In this document: positions 17,444-25,554 of the stretch, piece after piece
How the letters are laid out: each line of letters opens with the position of its first letter
Position numbering within the stretch: the first letter of the stretch is position 1
Assembly: GCA_021784675.1 (NCBI GenBank)
Contig: JAJYHR010000081.1
Span: forward strand, 1 to 34,312
Length of the DNA stretch: 34,312 bases
Origin: Actinomycetes bacterium
Lineage (GTDB): Bacteria > Actinomycetota > Acidimicrobiia > Acidimicrobiales > Acidimicrobiaceae
Direction: 5' to 3'
The notes under the pieces: generated by a model
What the model was told of the DNA's origin: nothing
What the model saw: only the letters and a program-made list of their open reading frames with translations
The model's database searches: none
Translations under genes and position numbers: made by a program

Positions 17444-18576
17444 ACGTGCAAACACCAGAAAGTGACACCACGTTGGAGGAACGGTCATCGATGCCGGCGG
17501 GGATCTCTCGCGAGCGGCGGCACTCCGATCGGAAGCTCATGCTTTCGCAGATGAGCTTGAAATACGGCCTTGTCAGCGTGTTTCTGGCGATGATGGTTGG
17601 ATTCTGGATGCTCTTGCCAGCCTTTGGGTCTATGAGCAATATCTGGGTCATCCTGGAGTCGATGGCGATCGTGGTTGTGGCGGCGCTAGGGGTGACTTTT
17701 TCGCTTGCGGTGGGCGGCTGGGACCTGTCGATCGGATCCAACATCAGCTTCGTCGTCATGGTCGGCGCGATCTTTCTTGTCGAGTTCAACTCGGGCGCGG
17801 TAGTCGCGCTGGTCGCTTGCCTTGCCACGGGCCTCCTGATCGGCGGTGTGAATGCGCTGCTGATTGTCAAGGGGAAGGTCCCCGACATGATCGCCACCCT
17901 TGGAACGATGTTCGTCTTCCAGGGCTTGGCGCTCGTGATCGCCGGGGGCAACAACATCGCACCCGGGATGACGCTAGCCAACGGGCGCACGGCGCCAGGG
18001 GCGATGGGGGCGGTCTTCAACTGGATCGGAAACGGGACGATCGGGCTCGGGATCCCGGGCTTGGTGGTGATCCTTGCCGCCACGGTGGTGGCCGTCTTCG
18101 TCCTTCTGGAGCTAAGCCGCTTCGGCAGGACCATGTACGCCCTCGGCATCAACCGGGAGGCTGCTCGCCTTGCCGGAGTTCCGGTGAACCGCTACCGCGC
18201 CGCAGCCTACCTGCTCTCGGGCCTCCTGGGGGGAGTGGCGGGCGTGATGCTCCTCGGGCTGCTGGGCAACGGCCAGGTTAACGCGGGGAGCCCGTACCTG
18301 CTCGAGTGCGTTGCCGCGGCGCTTATCGCCTATGCCTTCCTGGGCCTCAAGAGGCCATCGGTTCAGGGGACGGTGTTCGGAGCGCTCTTCGTGTCGGTCG
18401 TGATCAACGGGTTGACGATGTTCAACGTCCCCTACTATGCGGAGGACACGACCTATGGTCTGCTCCTCATGCTGGCGCTGATCCTGACGTTCTCGGTGGG
18501 TGGTAGGAGCCAGCCCACCGGATCGTGGCTGCTTCGAGGGAGGATTGCCAGGAGGCGGGGAGTTCCGGCGCCCTAG
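17440..18576 (+). CDS. Sugar ABC transporter permease, RbsC/LsrC type
   Basis: This 378-residue integral membrane protein has a cytosolic N-terminus of about 40 residues, then 8-10 hydrophobic segments. Family marks include GVTFSLAVGGWDLSIGSN, the DLS segment in the second helix, VKGKVPDMIATLGTMFVFQG and GINREAARLAGVPV, a cytoplasmic coupling region contacting the ATPase. Only one permease gene is present, so a homodimer is expected, unlike Lsr systems that use LsrC plus LsrD. The ATG at 17440 overlaps the ATPase stop by 4 nt. A gap of 104 nt separates it from the isomerase gene. Confidence 0.92.
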   Translation: MNVQTPESDTTLEERSSMPAGISRERRHSDRKLMLSQMSLKYGLVSVFLAMMVGFWMLLPAFGSMSNIWVILESMAIVVVAALGVTFSLAVGGWDLSIGSNISFVVMVGAIFLVEFNSGAVVALVACLATGLLIGGVNALLIVKGKVPDMIATLGTMFVFQGLALVIAGGNNIAPGMTLANGRTAPGAMGAVFNWIGNGTIGLGIPGLVVILAATVVAVFVLLELSRFGRTMYALGINREAARLAGVPVNRYRAAAYLLSGLLGGVAGVMLLGLLGNGQVNAGSPYLLECVAAALIAYAFLGLKRPSVQGTVFGALFVSVVINGLTMFNVPYYAEDTTYGLLLMLALILTFSVGGRSQPTGSWLLRGRIARRRGVPAP

Positions 18577-18680
18577 GGAGCGTTGCTGCGGCAGAACGCG
18601 CGGGGAGATCAAGGCTTTCAGAGTTGGAATGAAGGCGAGCTTGAGATGGAATACGAGTAAGTAGGAGGGTGTGGCAGAGG

Positions 18681-19721
18681 ATGCGAGAAGAGCTCCGACC
18701 AGTTTCGTGGACCGGGAAGGCGATCCGCCTGATCGATCAGACGGCGCTTCCAGGAGAGATGACTTACCTGGAGATTAGCGATATCGACAGCCTTGTTGAA
18801 GCGATCCAGCGGCTCAGCGTACGTGGCGCACCGGCGCTTGGAGCGGTGGGCGCGCTCGGTGTTGCGGTCGCCATGCAGCAGCGTGAACGCGAGGGCTGGG
18901 ACGTAGAGGCGTTTTCCAGCGCCCTGGACCGGCTGCGCAACGCCCGGCCGACCGCACGGAACCTGGCTTGGGGGGTCGACGCGGTAGCGGGGATGGTCGA
19001 GCTTGGCGAGGCCGCGGTGATCGGCGAGGCATTGAAGCTCATAGCAGAGGACGAGGCGAACAATCACGAGATCGGCCGGCTCGGTGCGGATTGGATACTC
19101 TCCCGAGTTCGGAACCGGCCGGTCAACGTGCTTACCCACTGCAACACGGGGGCGCTGGCGACGACTGGCTGGGGAACCGCCCTCGGGATCGTCAGGGAGC
19201 TCCACCGGCGAGGGGCGCTCGGGGTAGTGTACGTGGACGAGACCAGACCCCTGCTGCAGGGTGCTCGGTTGACGGCCTTCGAACTTGGCCGGGAGGGGAT
19301 CCCTCACTTCGTGCAGGCCGATGCGGCCGCGGCAAGCACGATCCTCTCGGGCAAGGCGGATGTGGCCATCATTGGCGCGGACCGCATCGCCGCCAACGGT
19401 GACACCGCAAACAAGATCGGCTCGCTCGCGGTTGCCCTTGCGGCGCGCGAAGGCCAGATCCCCTTCGTAGTCGCGGCCCCGGAGTCCACCGTCGACGTGG
19501 CCACGCCGAGTGGAGATTTCATCCCAATCGAATACCGCTCGGAGGCCGAGGTGCTCTCTTGGGCAGGCGTACCGGTTGCGCCCGAGGGCAGCCGGGGCTA
19601 CAATCCCGCCTTCGACGTGACGCCGGGGAGGCTGGTGAGTGCCCTCGTAACCGAGGAGCGTGTTCTCGAGGTCGCCACCGGCGAGGTGCCGGCGCCTGCG
19701 CAGGAGGTAACCGCGCCATGA
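18681..19721 (+). CDS. mtnA: MtnA-type aldose-1-phosphate isomerase (5-methylthioribose- or 5-deoxyribose-1-phosphate isomerase)
   Basis: The 346-residue protein belongs to the eIF2B-like isomerases. Diagnostic stretches are VRGAPALGAVGALG (47-60), HCNTGALATTGWGTALG (153-169) with catalytic Cys154, DETRPLLQGARLTAFEL (186-202), and GADRIAANGD with catalytic Asp234. MtnA converts 5-methylthioribose-1-phosphate to the 1-phosphoketose without ring-enzyme metal. Paralogues act on 5-deoxyribose-1-phosphate, so the 5-substituent cannot be told from sequence. ATG 18681 is used; an in-frame GTG at 18669 has its ribosome site too close. The stop overlaps the aldolase-dehydrogenase start by 4 nt. No mtnB, mtnC or mtnD lies nearby, so the universal methionine salvage route is not encoded here. 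Confidence 0.9.
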   Translation: MREELRPVSWTGKAIRLIDQTALPGEMTYLEISDIDSLVEAIQRLSVRGAPALGAVGALGVAVAMQQREREGWDVEAFSSALDRLRNARPTARNLAWGVDAVAGMVELGEAAVIGEALKLIAEDEANNHEIGRLGADWILSRVRNRPVNVLTHCNTGALATTGWGTALGIVRELHRRGALGVVYVDETRPLLQGARLTAFELGREGIPHFVQADAAAASTILSGKADVAIIGADRIAANGDTANKIGSLAVALAAREGQIPFVVAAPESTVDVATPSGDFIPIEYRSEAEVLSWAGVPVAPEGSRGYNPAFDVTPGRLVSALVTEERVLEVATGEVPAPAQEVTAP

Positions 19722-21721
19722 CCGGTGCATCCGCAGACGGCTTTGACCTTGACGTGCTGGCTGGCTGGACCCGCCGACTGGCCTCCCAGCCATCCTGGAC
19801 GGTCGCCGGGGGCGGGAACACGTCGATGAAGGGCGTTGCCCGGGACGCTCTCGGTCGCGAGCGCCAGGTCCTGTGGGTGAAGGGCTCGGGGATCGACATG
19901 GGACAGGCAGTCGCTGCCGACTTCGCAACGCTTGATCTGGAGCGACTCCGGGTACAGGGAGCGACGGAGGTGCCAGACGATGCCGCGGCTAGGGTTGTGG
20001 TCGAAGGAGCGGTCATCCAGCCGTCTGGCCCGCGGCCGTCCGTCGAGAGCCTGATGCACGCCTTGATGCCCGCCGGGTTCGTATTCCACGTTCACGCCGA
20101 TGCTATCTGCGCGATTGCGAATCATGCGGACGGGGGCAGGCGGGTCACCGAGATTCTCGGCGAGCGCTTTGCTTGGCTCGGCTGGGTGCAACCCGGCCTG
20201 GATCTGGCGAGACAGGTGCGGAGCCTAGCCAGCTACGACGGAGTCGCGCTAGCCCACCATGGGCTGGTCGCATGGGATGACGATCCGGAACGCTGCTTCC
20301 GGAGGATCGAGACGGCGATCGGGCGCGCGCAGCGGCATCTAGCCGCAGCCGGTGCCGCGGCGGCGATCCCGCTGGAGGCGACGGAGCTTACCGCGGTCGA
20401 GGAGGAGCGGTTCCTCCTTGCGGTCCGGGGCCGGCTGTGCGAGCGCGGCCACCGGGTGGTGGTGGTGGATCGCCGCCTTCGCGAGATCTCGGATCGCGCG
20501 GACCTTGGCGATATCGTTCGCGCGGGCGTCTCCAGCGCGGACCACGTGCTCTGGATCGGGCCGTGGTCGTGTGCGGTAGCCGATCCCCGCGACATCGGGT
20601 CGGCACTGGCTGCCATCGACGCCTACGGGGAGCGATTCGCCAGCTTCGCGGGACCGGGGGAGGATGAGCTGGAGAAGCGGGGCGAGCTGCTCGGAGAGCG
20701 GACTCCCCGCGTCCTGCTCGCGCCTGGGATCGGCGCCATTGTGACGGGGTCGACCGAGCGCGAGGCCCGACAAAGGGCCGAAGTCGCCCTGCACACGCAC
20801 GCGACCGCGGGTGCGGCAATCGCGGCATTCGGCAAGGTCGATGGCCTGGATGACGCCACGCTCTTCGAGTGGTCGAAGTTTCCCCTTGAACTCGCCAAAC
20901 TGAAGGACAGGCCAGCGCCCGGGAGGCTGGGAGGCCGAATATTCATCGTCACCGGGGCGGCCTCGGGAATCGGTCGCACGGTCGCGCGCGAGCTTGCCAG
21001 CCAGGGTGCGAGCGTCGTGGCAGCCGACCTCAACGGGGAGCTGCTCGAGTCGCTCGCGCGCGAGTTCGAGGAGGCTGGCCTCCCTGAACTCGCGCCGGTC
21101 ACGGGTGACCTCGCGGACGAGGGGGTGGTGTCGGGAGTGGTGGCTACCGCCGTGCAGCGGTTCGGAGGTCTTGACGGCGCCGTAGTGAATGCGGGGATTG
21201 GAGTGAGCGGGAGGTTGGAGGAGCTTGGCGTCCGCGAGTGGCGCAGAGCGCTTGACGTCAACCTGACCTCGGCATTTCTTCTGACCCGAGGGGCGATGAG
21301 GGCGCTGCGAGCGCAGGGCATCGGGGGATCGCTGGTCTACATTGCCAGCAAGAACGCGTTCGGACCTGGGGCAGGGTTCGGCGGTTACTCGGTCTCGAAG
21401 GCGGGCATGGTGCAGCTGATGCGGATCGCGGCGCTGGAGGGAGGCGAGGCGGGTATTCGCGCGAACGCCATAAATCCCGATGCCGTCTTCGACAACTCGC
21501 GTTTCTGGTCGGGTTCGCTGGCAAGCGAGAGGGCGGCCGCGCACGGCGTTGCGGAGGGCGGCCTCGCCGAGTTCTATGCGGAGAGGAACCTGCTGCACCG
21601 GCGGGTGAGAACCAGCGACGTCGCCGCCGCGGTTGTCTTCTTGCTGTCGGACGAGTCGTCCCGTACCACCGGGAGCGTGATCCCCGTAGACGGTGGCGTG
21701 GCGTCCGCGTTCCCGCGGTAA
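19718..21721 (+). CDS. Class II aldolase fused to short-chain dehydrogenase
   Basis: This 667-residue protein has two enzyme domains. Residues about 10-390 form a class II (zinc) aldolase/epimerase domain with GGGNTSMK (31-38), KGSGID (55-60), zinc-ligand HVH (His124, His126) and HHG (180-182). Residues about 405-667 form an SDR with TGAASGIG (412-419), NAG (491-493) and a Ser544-Tyr557-Lys561 triad. The architecture matches bifunctional rhamnulose-1-phosphate aldolase/dehydrogenases. With 5-deoxyribulose-1-phosphate, the aldolase would give DHAP and acetaldehyde. The SDR could oxidise the product or, instead, the C4 hydroxyl of the intact ketose phosphate. ATG 19718 overlaps the isomerase stop by 4 nt and follows CAGGAGG. 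No active-site loss is visible in either domain. Confidence 0.9.
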   Translation: MTGASADGFDLDVLAGWTRRLASQPSWTVAGGGNTSMKGVARDALGRERQVLWVKGSGIDMGQAVAADFATLDLERLRVQGATEVPDDAAARVVVEGAVIQPSGPRPSVESLMHALMPAGFVFHVHADAICAIANHADGGRRVTEILGERFAWLGWVQPGLDLARQVRSLASYDGVALAHHGLVAWDDDPERCFRRIETAIGRAQRHLAAAGAAAAIPLEATELTAVEEERFLLAVRGRLCERGHRVVVVDRRLREISDRADLGDIVRAGVSSADHVLWIGPWSCAVADPRDIGSALAAIDAYGERFASFAGPGEDELEKRGELLGERTPRVLLAPGIGAIVTGSTEREARQRAEVALHTHATAGAAIAAFGKVDGLDDATLFEWSKFPLELAKLKDRPAPGRLGGRIFIVTGAASGIGRTVARELASQGASVVAADLNGELLESLAREFEEAGLPELAPVTGDLADEGVVSGVVATAVQRFGGLDGAVVNAGIGVSGRLEELGVREWRRALDVNLTSAFLLTRGAMRALRAQGIGGSLVYIASKNAFGPGAGFGGYSVSKAGMVQLMRIAALEGGEAGIRANAINPDAVFDNSRFWSGSLASERAAAHGVAEGGLAEFYAERNLLHRRVRTSDVAAAVVFLLSDESSRTTGSVIPVDGGVASAFPR

Positions 21722-21753
21722 CGGTTGTTGATCGGCTTCGGAACGGAGGTGAC

Positions 21754-22995
21754 ATGAAGGACACGGAATCGGCGTCCGGCTACCGGCGGCTCACGCTCGA
21801 GACCGTTGGGGCCTACGTGGGTGCGACGGGACCCCTGAGGGGAATCATCGACGGGGATAGCCTCGCGGAGGCGGCTGAAATCGGCGACGGAAACCTCAAT
21901 CTGGTGTTCATACTCAAGGACCGTGCCCGGCGGGGGCTGGTCCTCAAGCAGGCCTTGCCCTACGTCCGGCTGGTCGGGCCCTCCTGGCCGCTTCCCGTGG
22001 ACCGCGCGCAGCGGGAGGCCGAGGCCTTGAGGACCTATGCCGGGTTCGCTCCCGACCTGGTGCCGAAGCTCTATCACTTCGACCCGCGGCTGTTCGTGGT
22101 TGCTCTGGAGGACCTATCGGATCATCAGGTTTGGCGGAGCGCCCTCAACGCCGGGGAGCGGCACGAGGGAGTTGCGTCGGATCTCGGGCTGTTCGTGGCC
22201 CGCCTTGCCTTCCACACCTCGGCATTCGGGCTCGGCGCGGAGGCCGAGCGTGCGGCGCTCGCGCGTTCGATCAACTCCGAGCTCCGGGTCATCACCGAGG
22301 ACCTGGTCTTCTCGGAGCCCTATGTGGGCTCACCCCGAAACTCGGTGCTGCGGGAGAACGTCAAGGACGTGCAGGCGCTTGCCAACGACGCCGCCATGGT
22401 CCGGGAGGTTGGGTGGTTGAAGTGGCAGTTCATGACCGAGGCCGAGGCTCTGATCCACGGGGACCTGCACACCGGATCGGTCATGGTTCGCGAGGCCGGC
22501 GATGGGCGGGAACGCTCGACCAAGGTCATCGATCCGGAGTTCGCCTTCTACGGGCCCGTAGGGTTCGACATTGGCGCCCTGTGGGCTAACTACATCCTTG
22601 CCGCGGCACGAGCTGTTGCGCTCGGCGAGGGGGAGAGGGCGGCTTGGTGCCTCGGATTGATCGGCGAGACCTGGGACTCCTTTTACGGCGAGTTCGAGGC
22701 CCTCTGGCCCGGGGTTCGCGATGATCGGGTTTTCACGACGGCTACGCTGCGCCAGTACGTGGACAAGGTGAAGGTCGACAGCTGGGGCTTCGCGGCGACC
22801 AAGGTCGCGCGGAGAATAGTCGGGCTGGCAAAGGTCTCCGACATCGAGACCCTGGGCGAGCCCGTTCGCGTTGGCGCTGCTCGCGGGGCGCTCCGCGCGG
22901 CACGCACGATGGCCGTAGCGCGGCACCGGTCCCCCGGGATCGAAGGCATGGTCGACGAGATCGGCAGCCTGCTTGTCGAGAGTGCCACATGCTGA
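21754..22995 (+). CDS. mtnK: MtnK-type 5-substituted ribose kinase
   Basis: The 413-residue protein has the aminoglycoside-phosphotransferase-like kinase fold of 5-methylthioribose kinase. Seen are GDGNLNLVF (44-52), Lys65 in VLKQALP, HGDLHTGSV (235-243) with the catalytic aspartate, and DPEFAFYGPVGFDIG (260-274), the MtnK Mg-ATP motif. It phosphorylates the anomeric hydroxyl of a 5-modified ribose, feeding the MtnA-type isomerase encoded two genes upstream. Length is typical for MtnK. GGAGG lies 5 nt before the ATG. The gap to the aldolase-dehydrogenase gene is 32 nt. Paralogous kinases of this family also serve 5-deoxyribose salvage. Confidence 0.9.
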   Translation: MKDTESASGYRRLTLETVGAYVGATGPLRGIIDGDSLAEAAEIGDGNLNLVFILKDRARRGLVLKQALPYVRLVGPSWPLPVDRAQREAEALRTYAGFAPDLVPKLYHFDPRLFVVALEDLSDHQVWRSALNAGERHEGVASDLGLFVARLAFHTSAFGLGAEAERAALARSINSELRVITEDLVFSEPYVGSPRNSVLRENVKDVQALANDAAMVREVGWLKWQFMTEAEALIHGDLHTGSVMVREAGDGRERSTKVIDPEFAFYGPVGFDIGALWANYILAAARAVALGEGERAAWCLGLIGETWDSFYGEFEALWPGVRDDRVFTTATLRQYVDKVKVDSWGFAATKVARRIVGLAKVSDIETLGEPVRVGAARGALRAARTMAVARHRSPGIEGMVDEIGSLLVESATC

Positions 22996-23049
22996 ACGGG
23001 GGTGGTGATTCGATGGTGGGCCACCGGTGGCCGGACTTGGAGGTGGCGG

Positions 23050-23502
23050 ATGCTCAGGGGACTTGATCCGCTGATGAGCCCCGCGCTCCTGTACCATCTG
23101 GCATCGATGGGCCACGGGGATGAGCTGGCCGTCGTTGATCGGAACTTCCCGGCATCGGCGACGGCCAGCCGGCTGGTACGGCTGCCCTCCGCGGGCCTGG
23201 TAGCCGCGGTCAAGGCGATCTTGACCGTCTTCCCGCTGGACCAGTGGGGGAAGACGCCGTTCTCCGCGATGGCGCGGGGCGGGAGCCCGGCGACCTTTGC
23301 GCCCTCGGTAACGGCAGCCTTCGAGATGTCGCTGGAGGCCGCGGGGCGATCGTTCGAGATCGAGGCGCTAGAGGCTCAGAGTTTTTACACTAGGGCGCGA
23401 TCGTCGTTTGCGGTGTTGGCTACCGGAGAGGAGCAGCTTTACGGGTGCATCCTGCTTCGCAAGGGGGTCGTACTCCCAGAGGAGACACATGACGTCCAGT
23501 GA
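23050..23502 (+). CDS. FucU/RbsD-family sugar mutarotase
   Basis: This 150-residue protein matches L-fucose mutarotase/D-ribose pyranase. The start LDPLMSPALLYHLASMGHGDELAVVD contains the catalytic His22 region MGHGD. The end RARSSFAVLATGEEQLYGCILLRKG is characteristic of FucU (given as ARSSFAVLATGEEQLYG and CILLRKG). The enzymes interconvert anomers or pyranose and furanose forms of free sugars. Its presence means the operon handles a free, imported reducing sugar before phosphorylation and could supply the correct anomer to the kinase. ATG 23050 is chosen for its match to family starts and the GGAGGTGG just upstream. An in-frame GTG at 23002 is less likely. Confidence 0.88.
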   Translation: MLRGLDPLMSPALLYHLASMGHGDELAVVDRNFPASATASRLVRLPSAGLVAAVKAILTVFPLDQWGKTPFSAMARGGSPATFAPSVTAAFEMSLEAAGRSFEIEALEAQSFYTRARSSFAVLATGEEQLYGCILLRKGVVLPEETHDVQ

Positions 23503-23734
23503 ACACCATGCCGTCGGGGCAGCGGGTAGCCTCGAAGTCGGATTCGATGCGCCATTGCGCGGCCGCTCGTCGGTCGGCGGTTTGGAGCCGGTCGTTTCAA
23601 GGTACCAGCTGCGCGTTGAAGGTGGGTACCGCCGGCTGCGCCTGGCGGTCGAAAGCGAAACCGTGCCGAGGACGGCTCCGGCACTTGCGGGAGGCTGGGC
23701 CGGTCTAGGAGGCGAAGATGAGTCGGAATTTTGA
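23489..23734 (+). CDS. Possible small protein of unknown function (81 aa)
   Basis: An open frame of 81 codons starts at ATG 23489 with AGAGGAG five nt upstream. It overlaps the end of the mutarotase gene by 14 nt and the start of the GntR gene by 17 nt. The peptide starts MTSSEHHAVGAAGSLEVGFD and has no recognised domain, signal or membrane segment. The good ribosome site and the fit between two genes favour a real gene. The lack of any family likeness and the high arginine/glycine content leave it doubtful. Confidence 0.35.
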   Translation: MTSSEHHAVGAAGSLEVGFDAPLRGRSSVGGLEPVVSRYQLRVEGGYRRLRLAVESETVPRTAPALAGGWAGLGGEDESEF

Positions 23735-24476
23735 TGGGGCGGCGGAGCCTGGCCTGCGCCCGGTGAGGCTGCGCCCGCTTCGGGTAGTGGTGCGGGAGGA
23801 GCTTCGCCGGCGCATCCTGGCGGGGGAGTGGGCAGTCGGGGAGCGCCTTCCTACCGAGGACGAGCTGTGCCGGGAGTTCGCGGTCTCCCGAGTGACGGTA
23901 CGTTCCGCCATCCAGGCGCTGGCGGCCCAAGGGCTGGTCGACATCCGCCACGGATCGGGCACCTACGTGGCGACTTTTGGCGGGCAGCTTCGGGCCGGAT
24001 TGCAAGAGCTTCGATCGATGACCGAGGTTATCCGGGAGCTTGGCCACCACGGCGGCTCTGTGCTTGACTGGAAGGAGACGCGGTATCCTACGGAGGCAGA
24101 GGCCAACCTGCTTGGCATCGCCAGCGACAGCCATGTCGTCTCGATGGAGCGGACATGGATGGCGGACGGCGAGGTGGTTGGCTACTCCTTCGATGCCATT
24201 CCCGCCGACATGCTCCCTCCCGCGCTGACGGAGAGCCTCGGGAGTGAGAGCACATTCACCACGTTCAGGCGCTTTGGGATAGAGCCGGCACGAGCGATGG
24301 CCGAGCTTCATGCGGTGGACGGGGTGCCGCCGGCTCACAACTCCAACGCGGTTGAGGGGTCGTTGTATCTCCTGCTTGACCAGGTTCATTACGATCGGGG
24401 CGCCCGCGCGATCATGTATAGCCGCACCTACTTCGTCGAGGGCCGGTTCAGTTTCGTCATCTTGCGGACGGTGTGA
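23718..24476 (+). CDS. GntR-family transcriptional regulator with UTRA domain (HutC subfamily)
   Basis: The 252-residue regulator has an N-terminal winged helix-turn-helix at about residues 18-80 ([20 protein letters not shown], then [20 protein letters not shown] and GSGTYVA). A UTRA ligand-binding domain follows from about 100 to 250 ([20 protein letters not shown] and later [15 protein letters not shown]-like text). UTRA regulators usually respond to phosphorylated sugars or related small molecules and repress the operon that uses them. The palindrome on the promoter at 11398-11423 is the natural candidate operator. ATG 23718 follows AGGAGG. It sits inside the operon, so it would be autoregulated. 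Confidence 0.92.
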   Translation: MSRNFDGAAEPGLRPVRLRPLRVVVREELRRRILAGEWAVGERLPTEDELCREFAVSRVTVRSAIQALAAQGLVDIRHGSGTYVATFGGQLRAGLQELRSMTEVIRELGHHGGSVLDWKETRYPTEAEANLLGIASDSHVVSMERTWMADGEVVGYSFDAIPADMLPPALTESLGSESTFTTFRRFGIEPARAMAELHAVDGVPPAHNSNAVEGSLYLLLDQVHYDRGARAIMYSRTYFVEGRFSFVILRTV

Positions 24477-24529
24477 GAAGGAGTGCGGGTTGCGGGACCA
24501 TGAGCTTGCAGGGAAGAGGAGGTAGCGAA

Positions 24530-25429
24530 ATGCCAGAGGTTGACGTCGTTGAGGAGAAGGAGTTTTTCGTCCATATACCCCCTCCGGATCAGGGGTTTTT
24601 CTTGAAGGGATCGGCTGGGTACGACTGGGGGATGAAGAACCGGCTGGCAAGGATCTTCAACCCGGCCACAGGCAGGACGGTCATGCTGGCTTTCGATCAT
24701 GGTTACTTCCAGGGGCCGACGTCCGGGCTCGAGCGGATCGACCTCTCGATCGTTCCCATCGCCCCGCGCGCCGACGCGCTGATGTTGACGCGCGGGGTCC
24801 TACGGTCCGTGATACCGCCGTCGCATCGGGGTGGACTGGTCATCCGGGCCAGCGGCGGCCCCAGCATCCTTCGCGAGCTCTCCAACGAGCGATTGGCTCT
24901 GGACATGGAGGATGCCGCCCGGATGAACGCCAGTGCGGTAGCGGTGCAGGTCTTTGTGGGTGGGGAGTTCGAGACGCAGTCGGTGGAGAACCTTACCCGT
25001 CTCGTGGATGCGGGGTATCGCTTCGGGATCCCCGTCCTCGGCGTGACCGCGGTGGGTCGGGGTTTGGACCGTGATAGCCGCTACCTGGGATTGGCGACAC
25101 GCATGTGTGCCGAGCTTGGGGCGCAGATCGTGAAGACGTACCACTGCGACGAGGGATTCGAACGCGTGGTTGCGGGTTGCCCGGTGCCGGTGGTGGTGGC
25201 AGGGGGGAAGAAAATGCCAGAGCAGGCGGCTCTCGCCATGGCTCACCGTGCCATCCAGGAGGGGGCGGCTGGCGTCGACATGGGCCGGAATGTGTTTCAG
25301 TCGCCGGCACCGGTCGCAATGCTGGAGGCTCTCGCGAAGGTAGTCCATGAGGATATGGAGCCTGGCGATGCCTACAAGCTATACAAGGACCTGGAGAAGT
25401 CCCACGGGAGTGTCGGGGGGTACCGGTAG
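24530..25429 (+). CDS. lsrF: LsrF-like 3-hydroxy-2,4-pentanedione-5-phosphate thiolase / DhnA-family aldolase
   Basis: This 299-residue protein aligns by eye over its whole length with the remembered E. coli LsrF sequence. Shared runs include LKG..(L)[37 protein letters not shown] and GVDMGRN(V/I)FQS. The Schiff-base lysine is K202 (VKTY) and His58 of FDHG is retained. LsrF cleaves 3-hydroxy-2,4-pentanedione-5-phosphate with CoA to DHAP and acetyl-CoA during AI-2 breakdown. Here no LsrK, LsrG, LsrR or LsrD is encoded, so a different source of the diketone phosphate is likely. ATG 24530 has GAGGAGG seven nt upstream. Other class I aldolase activity is possible. Confidence 0.9.
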   Translation: MPEVDVVEEKEFFVHIPPPDQGFFLKGSAGYDWGMKNRLARIFNPATGRTVMLAFDHGYFQGPTSGLERIDLSIVPIAPRADALMLTRGVLRSVIPPSHRGGLVIRASGGPSILRELSNERLALDMEDAARMNASAVAVQVFVGGEFETQSVENLTRLVDAGYRFGIPVLGVTAVGRGLDRDSRYLGLATRMCAELGAQIVKTYHCDEGFERVVAGCPVPVVVAGGKKMPEQAALAMAHRAIQEGAAGVDMGRNVFQSPAPVAMLEALAKVVHEDMEPGDAYKLYKDLEKSHGSVGGYR

Positions 25430-25554
25430 ACCGGTCCGTCTCGCTCACCTGGCGGAACAGAGGCCGCCGCGCTGCTCTAGCCCGAAGTTACACCCCCTCG
25501 GCGAGCTTTCCTACGCCCCGCCAGGGAAAATAAGTAAGCCTGGGCGAGATCTAC

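Noticed and set aside
18681-22995. Standard methionine salvage pathway
   Set aside because: The dehydratase, enolase-phosphatase and dioxygenase genes (mtnB, mtnC, mtnD) are absent, and the extra genes fit another route.
24530-25429. LsrF homologue as proof of an AI-2 quorum-sensing system
   Set aside because: No LsrK, LsrG, LsrR or second permease is encoded, and the kinase and isomerase are of the methylthioribose type. The LsrF chemistry is kept but an AI-2 role is not supported.
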